Assembly (NCBI GenBank): GCA_028867235.1
Contig: JAGWGS010000032.1
Span: forward strand, 1 to 10,059
Source of the DNA: Nitrososphaerota archaeon
GTDB taxonomy: Archaea > Thermoproteota > Nitrososphaeria > Nitrososphaerales > Nitrosopumilaceae
Length of the DNA stretch: 10,059 nt
Reading direction: 5' to 3'
Below the pieces are notes generated by a model. It ran no database searches. It saw only the letters and a program-made list of their open reading frames with translations, and was not told the origin of the DNA. Positions 7,097-10,059 of this stretch are shown piece after piece. The first letter of the stretch is position 1, and every line of letters starts with the position of its first letter. A program made the translations under genes and the position numbers.

Positions 7097-7256
7097 AATA
7101 TTTGACAAAACCAAGAACTAGTTTCAAAGGTGTTGTAGCAAAACATTAGAATCACAAAACCAGAGTCAATTCAAAAATAAGATAATAATTACTTGAGCTC
7201 TTGGAGAAAAAAATTAGGGTTTACCAGATAACAGTTGAAAAATAAATCACCAAGAG

Positions 7257-7982
7257 TTGAATAAACACATCATATTTGCAACAAGTCTATTATTAGTAGG
7301 ATTTGTGGTTGCCATGTCCAGCATCAAGGTTTCAGAGTCTGTGCTTTCAAACAAGATGCTAGTTTCAGTCAAAGCAGAAAAAGACCCCATAATGGAAGGC
7401 GAGTTTCCCACAATAGTAGGTAATGTCACAAACGAGGCATACAAGCCAGTTGCAAACGCAAATGTTTTGATAATGTTCGGAACTACAATAGTTTCAACTT
7501 CCACTGATGATCAGGGCAAATTCAGATATCAAGCAACAACACCGTCAACACATGGAATCTACGAAGTAGATGTAACTGTGACAAAAGACGGATACACAAA
7601 GGCACTTGGAAACAATACATTTACTGTGAGTCCAAGACAAACTGTAACTATATCAAAAACCATAAATGGGTTACCAATTGAGACAGGAAATTATACTGTA
7701 TTTCTTGGCAAAGTAACACAATGGAACCTAGAAACTACATGTTTTGTCAGTTTTGCTGACAAGTATATGCGATTCTTGCATACATGTGATCTATACAGTA
7801 TGGAACCAGAAGACTTTCAGACAGACCAGCAGATCATACCAATGGTTTCAGTAATATCAGACAATCATACATACAAACTATTCCCAGAAAATATCTATCT
7901 AAAGGCATCAAACATGGCAAATAACACACTTGAGACATTCATAGAAAATACATTTGCAAACTATACCAATCCACAAAACTAG
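7257..7982 (+). CDS. Secreted or membrane-anchored beta-sandwich protein, function unknown
   Basis: A 241-residue exported protein. The start is TTG 7257, because only from there is a full signal peptide or anchor present (NKHIIFATSLLLVGFVVAM, ~2-20); the next ATG at 7314 would cut it off. Residues ~43-126 look like a carboxypeptidase-regulatory or Big-like Ig-type beta sandwich: GNVTNEAYKPVANANV, then STDDQGKFRYQ, then GIYEVDVTVTKDGY. The C-terminal half (~127-241) has no family I recognise; it contains two cysteines (162 and 177) that could form a disulphide. Several N-X-S/T sequons (residues 56, 119, 145, 203, 222 and near the end) suit an S-layer-associated glycoprotein. It is preceded by 160 bp without genes and followed by hairpins. 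Probably an envelope or adhesion accessory protein, by fold only. Confidence 0.72.
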   Translation: MNKHIIFATSLLLVGFVVAMSSIKVSESVLSNKMLVSVKAEKDPIMEGEFPTIVGNVTNEAYKPVANANVLIMFGTTIVSTSTDDQGKFRYQATTPSTHGIYEVDVTVTKDGYTKALGNNTFTVSPRQTVTISKTINGLPIETGNYTVFLGKVTQWNLETTCFVSFADKYMRFLHTCDLYSMEPEDFQTDQQIIPMVSVISDNHTYKLFPENIYLKASNMANNTLETFIENTFANYTNPQN

Positions 7983-8018
7983 ATGAAAACTTAGTAGTCA
8001 TGGGCGGAATGTTCCAGT

Positions 8019-8035
8019 ACATAATACAATTATGT
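8019..8035. repeat. Inverted repeat ACATAAT-ACA-ATTATGT
   Basis: A perfect 7-bp stem with a 3-nt loop, 37 bp after the stop of the secreted-protein gene. No T run follows, so it is not a bacterial-style terminator. It could help 3'-end formation, or be an AT-rich coincidence. Confidence 0.4.
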
Positions 8036-8047
8036 GATGCAAAATAG

Positions 8048-8085
8048 ATGCAAGATCTGCCATACGCATGATTGATCTTGTGCAT
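8048..8085. repeat. Inverted repeat ATG-CAAGATC / GATCTTG-(TG)-CAT
   Basis: CAAGATC (8051-8057) pairs with GATCTTG (8074-8080); three more outer pairs (8048-8050 with 8083-8085) form across a 2-nt bulge, giving a 10-bp stem over a 16-nt loop. It lies directly before A/T-rich, TATA-like sequence (8083-8098), about 100 bp upstream of the regulator gene. It could be an RNA hairpin at the 3' end of the preceding transcript or a protein-binding palindrome. Confidence 0.45.
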
Positions 8086-8114
8086 ATATCTTAAATTTAG
8101 TTCAAGTTCAGTAT

Positions 8115-8185
8115 TGCTCTCAGTTAACTATGTTAAGGAACAAAGTATCACAATTTTTTATTAATCAACCAACCACTTGAGAGCA
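8115..8185. promoter_or_regulatory. Inverted repeat flanking the promoter of the winged-helix gene
   Basis: TGCTCTCA at 8115-8122 and its exact reverse complement TGAGAGCA at 8178-8185 bracket the TATA-like box; the second copy ends on the A of the start codon. Two such half-sites, 55 bp apart, could be operator sites for autoregulation, but eight matching bases alone are weak evidence. Confidence 0.25.
8155..8163 (+). promoter_or_regulatory. TATA-like box of the winged-helix gene
   Basis: TTTTTTATT within a T-rich run, centred about 26 bp before the ATG at 8185. The spacing fits a leaderless archaeal transcript. Confidence 0.45.
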
Positions 8186-8472
8186 TGTCAAAACAACCGT
8201 ATCGTTCTGAATTAGGAATGATATCAGACATCTTGCGTGTTACAATGGATTATGGAAGAGAAGGTACGATCATCACCACAATAGCAAGAAGAGCAAATCT
8301 TTCGCACTATACTGCTACAGACAAATGCCAAAAATTGATAGATTTTGGATTGATGGAATCAAGATCAGATAAAAAGAGTAACTTTTTCACCATTACTGAA
8401 AAAGGTATGAAATTTTATGAGGAACTAGAGAGATTTACGGAAACAGTCCAAGCAATCAGAATAAGATATTAG
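8185..8472 (+). CDS. Small archaeal winged-helix transcriptional regulator
   Basis: A 95-residue DNA-binding protein that is a single winged helix-turn-helix domain, of the archaeal ArnR1-like/HTH_45 type common in Nitrososphaerota. In order: helix 1 (SELGMISDILRVTMDYG, 8-24), helix 2 (TIITTIARRAN, 28-38), recognition helix (SHYTATDKCQKLIDFGL, 40-56), the wing with SRSDKKSNFFTITEKG (59-74), and a C-terminal dimerisation helix (75-91). The KLIDFGLMES...YxxTxKG pattern is typical. There is no sensor domain or metal-binding cluster, so the signal is unknown. The ATG agrees with the TATA box. Its stop lies 3 bp from that of the convergent multicopper oxidase gene. Whether it regulates neighbours is unknown; the repeat around its promoter would suit autoregulation. 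Confidence 0.87.
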   Translation: MSKQPYRSELGMISDILRVTMDYGREGTIITTIARRANLSHYTATDKCQKLIDFGLMESRSDKKSNFFTITEKGMKFYEELERFTETVQAIRIRY

Positions 8473-8475
8473 AAT

Positions 8476-9657
8476 TTATTCTACCGTAAACATCGATAGC
8501 ATTCCTGCAGTTAGGTGATCATTTACGTGGCAGTGGTATAGCCATGTTCCTATGTTATCCGGATACATATCAAGTACCTTCATGCTCATAGGTAGCAACT
8601 CAACCATATCAGTTCTCATTCCATTCATCAATAATGTTTCCCCATGCCAGTGAGGAGTGTGTAGATCCACCTCTGTTCCAACATCAACGACATACCATCT
8701 TACATGTGTATTGGCTTTCATTTTCAGTCCAGGCAGGTTTCCGTACACATATCCATTTATGGAATGCATTCGATTACTTTCTTGAAATTCATCATTGGTC
8801 TTATCTACAGATGATGGTGATGGGGTAAACATTTTGATATTTTTATCAATGTAAGGACTGTTATTTTCATTCATTACAGAAAACATTGTGACAAATTCTC
8901 TGTCTACACCTTTTGGTGTTCCATCAGGATTTGCCTCACCATGTCTTGTAATTATAATAGGGCCTTCAAGACCAGCATAGCTATCAGATACCTCATCCAC
9001 ATGCGAGTGATACATCCACACGATGGAGCTTGGATCATGTGGACCTGGACCTGCTCTTTCCGGAACTTTCCAAATGTATGTAAAGTTATCACCAGGCAAA
9101 ATAGATTCACCGGGCTTGCCAGAATCAGGAACCCCATCATCGTATGGAGCACCCTCAGATGCCTTGTCATATAACACCCCATGAGGATGCATGCTAGTAG
9201 GTATGCTGCAATTGTTCTTGAATACAACTTTTATTACATCTCCTACTTCTGCATGAATAACTGGCCCTAACATTCCCAAATGTTCCCATTTTGCGCCTAA
9301 TGCTTTCTGTGTTGTAAATGTAGAGTCAGAATATTCTCTATAAAGACACTTGATGTAGATGCTACCAATTCGATCTTTTCCACTTATTGTATATACAGAT
9401 GCAATCTTGTCATCTTTTAGTGGCACACCTGTTATCTGGTTTATGCCGGTAGGTGCATAGTTCCAGTGTACTTCATCTGAAGCAATGTAATAGGTTCTTG
9501 TTTGGCCAGAATAATTGTAAGTCTGTCCCGGAATATTTTCACCATATAATGAATCATGATTGTGATTATCATGTGTAAAATATTGATATCCAACAGCAGA
9601 CGCAAACGCAGAAAAAGAAATTGCCAAAACAACAAACATGATTTTGATCAAATTCAC
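8476..9657 (-). CDS. Secreted two-domain multicopper oxidase
   Basis: Copper oxidase acting outside the membrane. Of 393 residues, the first ~23 form a signal peptide or anchor (GTG start; ATG 9639 would also leave a hydrophobic start but loses Lys5). Two cupredoxin domains follow. All four copper-binding motifs are present: MHPHG (156-160), WMYHSHVDE (214-222), LHTPHWHGE (332-340) and WLYHCHVNDHLTAGM (372-386). The blue type 1 copper site is complete only in domain 2 (His333, Cys376, His381, Met386); domain 1 has Ser in place of Cys (HSH, 217-219). The trinuclear cluster ligands are all there, so it should reduce O2, or possibly nitrite as in related two-domain enzymes. Substrate unknown; in ammonia-oxidising archaea such proteins are candidates in nitrogen oxidation or copper handling. 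It is divergent from the CbtA-like gene and has a palindrome in its promoter. Confidence 0.9.
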   Translation of the reverse strand: MNLIKIMFVVLAISFSAFASAVGYQYFTHDNHNHDSLYGENIPGQTYNYSGQTRTYYIASDEVHWNYAPTGINQITGVPLKDDKIASVYTISGKDRIGSIYIKCLYREYSDSTFTTQKALGAKWEHLGMLGPVIHAEVGDVIKVVFKNNCSIPTSMHPHGVLYDKASEGAPYDDGVPDSGKPGESILPGDNFTYIWKVPERAGPGPHDPSSIVWMYHSHVDEVSDSYAGLEGPIIITRHGEANPDGTPKGVDREFVTMFSVMNENNSPYIDKNIKMFTPSPSSVDKTNDEFQESNRMHSINGYVYGNLPGLKMKANTHVRWYVVDVGTEVDLHTPHWHGETLLMNGMRTDMVELLPMSMKVLDMYPDNIGTWLYHCHVNDHLTAGMLSMFTVE

Positions 9658-9670
9658 AAAATATCACACA

Positions 9671-9684
9671 TTAGGCAAGCCTAA
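9671..9684. promoter_or_regulatory. Palindromic operator candidate TTAGGC-AA-GCCTAA (DtxR/MntR-like)
   Basis: A perfect 6-bp inverted repeat with a 2-nt centre, lying between the TATA-like box and the GTG of the multicopper oxidase gene and touching the TATA box. A protein bound here would block the promoter. The TTAGG/CCTAA halves resemble those of metal-dependent repressors of the DtxR/IdeR family, but the spacing is shorter than the 19-bp DtxR consensus, so the family assignment is a guess. Confidence 0.5.
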
Positions 9685-9690
9685 TTATAT
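9682..9690 (-). promoter_or_regulatory. TATA-like box of the multicopper oxidase gene
   Basis: ATATAATTA on the minus strand, centred about 28 bp before the GTG at 9657. It overlaps the TTAGGC palindrome by three bases. The transcript would be nearly leaderless. Confidence 0.5.
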
Positions 9691-9780
9691 CGAATATTTA
9701 ATGTGAACATACATCACACATAATGAAAACATGATATGATTCTAAAAGTATGGAAAATAAAAAATTGCATTGTCAACATA

Positions 9781-9797
9781 TTGGATAAACTATCCAA
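9781..9797. promoter_or_regulatory. Palindromic operator candidate TTGGATA-AAC-TATCCAA
   Basis: A perfect 7-bp inverted repeat with a 3-nt centre, ending three bases before the TATA-like box of the CbtA-like gene, where the BRE would be. That position suits a regulator that blocks or recruits TFB/TBP. Its sequence differs from the palindrome at the oxidase promoter, so a different regulator is implied. I do not recognise the motif. Confidence 0.45.
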
Positions 9798-9799
9798 CA

Positions 9800-9808
9800 A
9801 CTTAAATA
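9800..9808 (+). promoter_or_regulatory. TATA-like box of the CbtA-like gene
   Basis: ACTTAAATA, centred about 34 bp before the ATG at 9838, which predicts a transcript start near 9829 and a very short leader. A purine-rich stretch (GAGAAAAA) directly precedes the ATG. Confidence 0.45.
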
Positions 9809-9837
9809 GAATTCATCCAGACGGGGTTTGAGAAAAA

Positions 9838-10059
9838 ATGCGAACCTTATCTTTTCTTGCAATAGTAATAATTTCAGGCCTTTTAGCGGGACTAGTTCAT
9901 GGAATGCTCAACATCATACTAGTAGAACCATATCTTGACAGTGCGATAGGAATTGAAAATCAAAGATTGTTTGCCGAAGGACAAGAAAAAGATACTCCGC
10001 AATTCTGGCAAAAGTTTAGCGATTACAGAATATGGCAGAAACAGGGATCAATTATTTCA
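9838..10059 (+). CDS. CbtA-like membrane protein (putative cobalt transporter subunit), 5' part
   Basis: The first 74 codons of a gene that runs off the window. The N-terminus is one transmembrane segment (~4-29, LSFLAIVIISGLLAGLVHGM...) followed by NIILVEPYLDSAIGIENQ and a polar stretch with FAEGQEKDTPQFWQKFSDYR. The SGLLAGLVHG segment followed by a VEPYL-type acidic turn resembles the start of CbtA proteins, predicted cobalt transporters that often accompany cobalamin biosynthesis; Nitrososphaerota make B12 and carry CbtA-like genes. The usual partner CbtB (a short His-rich membrane protein) is not visible upstream. The gene is divergent from the multicopper oxidase, and each promoter has its own palindrome, so a metal-related role fits. 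Only a quarter to a third of the protein is seen, so the family call is moderate. Confidence 0.6.
   Translation, partial: MRTLSFLAIVIISGLLAGLVHGMLNIILVEPYLDSAIGIENQRLFAEGQEKDTPQFWQKFSDYRIWQKQGSIIS

Noticed and set aside
7097..7256. Possible tRNA or small RNA in the gap after the HtrA gene.
   Set aside because: No cloverleaf, no T-loop sequence and no stable stem could be found; only A-rich intergenic DNA.
9663..9721. Direct repeat ATCACACAT at 9663-9671 and 9713-9721.
   Set aside because: Only nine bases, 50 bp apart, with no symmetry; noted as a possible regulator site but too weak to call beside the two palindromes.

Overview
The window looks like a chromosomal segment of a mesophilic ammonia-oxidising archaeon (phylum Nitrososphaerota/Thaumarchaeota, probably the Nitrosopumilus/Nitrosarchaeum/Nitrosotenuis group). 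The grounds are low-GC DNA; an archaeal type II methionine aminopeptidase, a DUF1512 protein and a small archaeal winged-helix regulator; A/T-rich archaeal TATA-like boxes about 25 bp before start codons (leaderless transcripts, hardly any Shine-Dalgarno sites); and a secreted multicopper oxidase next to a CbtA-like membrane protein. The taxon is inferred from protein style, not from a marker gene.

Layout. 1-652 (+): 3' part of map. 695-2016 (-): two-gene operon, DUF1512 membrane protein followed by a small zinc-ribbon protein, joined by an ATGA overlap. 2017-2443: 427 bp without a protein gene, holding a GC-richer, strongly folded ~217-nt element whose strand bias and TATA box point to an RNA on the minus strand. 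2447-3886 (+): GlcD-type FAD oxidase, convergent (4 bp apart) with 3891-4226 (-), a stand-alone tRNA-binding OB-fold protein like the MetRS beta/C-terminal domain. 4305-7096 (+): SRPBCC lipid-binding-type protein, membrane-anchored family 2 glycosyltransferase and membrane-anchored HtrA-like protease, all on one strand and probably concerned with lipids and the cell envelope. 7257-7982 (+): secreted beta-sandwich protein of unknown function. 8185-8472 (+): winged-helix regulator, ending 3 bp from the end of 8476-9657 (-), a secreted two-domain multicopper oxidase. 9838-end (+): start of a CbtA-like membrane protein, divergent from the oxidase.

How it fits together. Most of the window is ordinary housekeeping and envelope biology. 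Two places stand out. One is the structured RNA candidate at 2081-2297, which could be a free RNA or a long 5' leader of the DUF1512 operon. The other is the 180-bp divergent region at 9658-9837, where each promoter carries its own palindrome: TTAGGC-AA-GCCTAA at the oxidase promoter, resembling DtxR/MntR-family half-sites, and TTGGATA-AAC-TATCCAA just before the TATA box of the CbtA-like gene. This suggests metal-dependent control of a copper enzyme and a metal-transport-like protein. No mobile element, CRISPR array, rRNA or tRNA was recognised.
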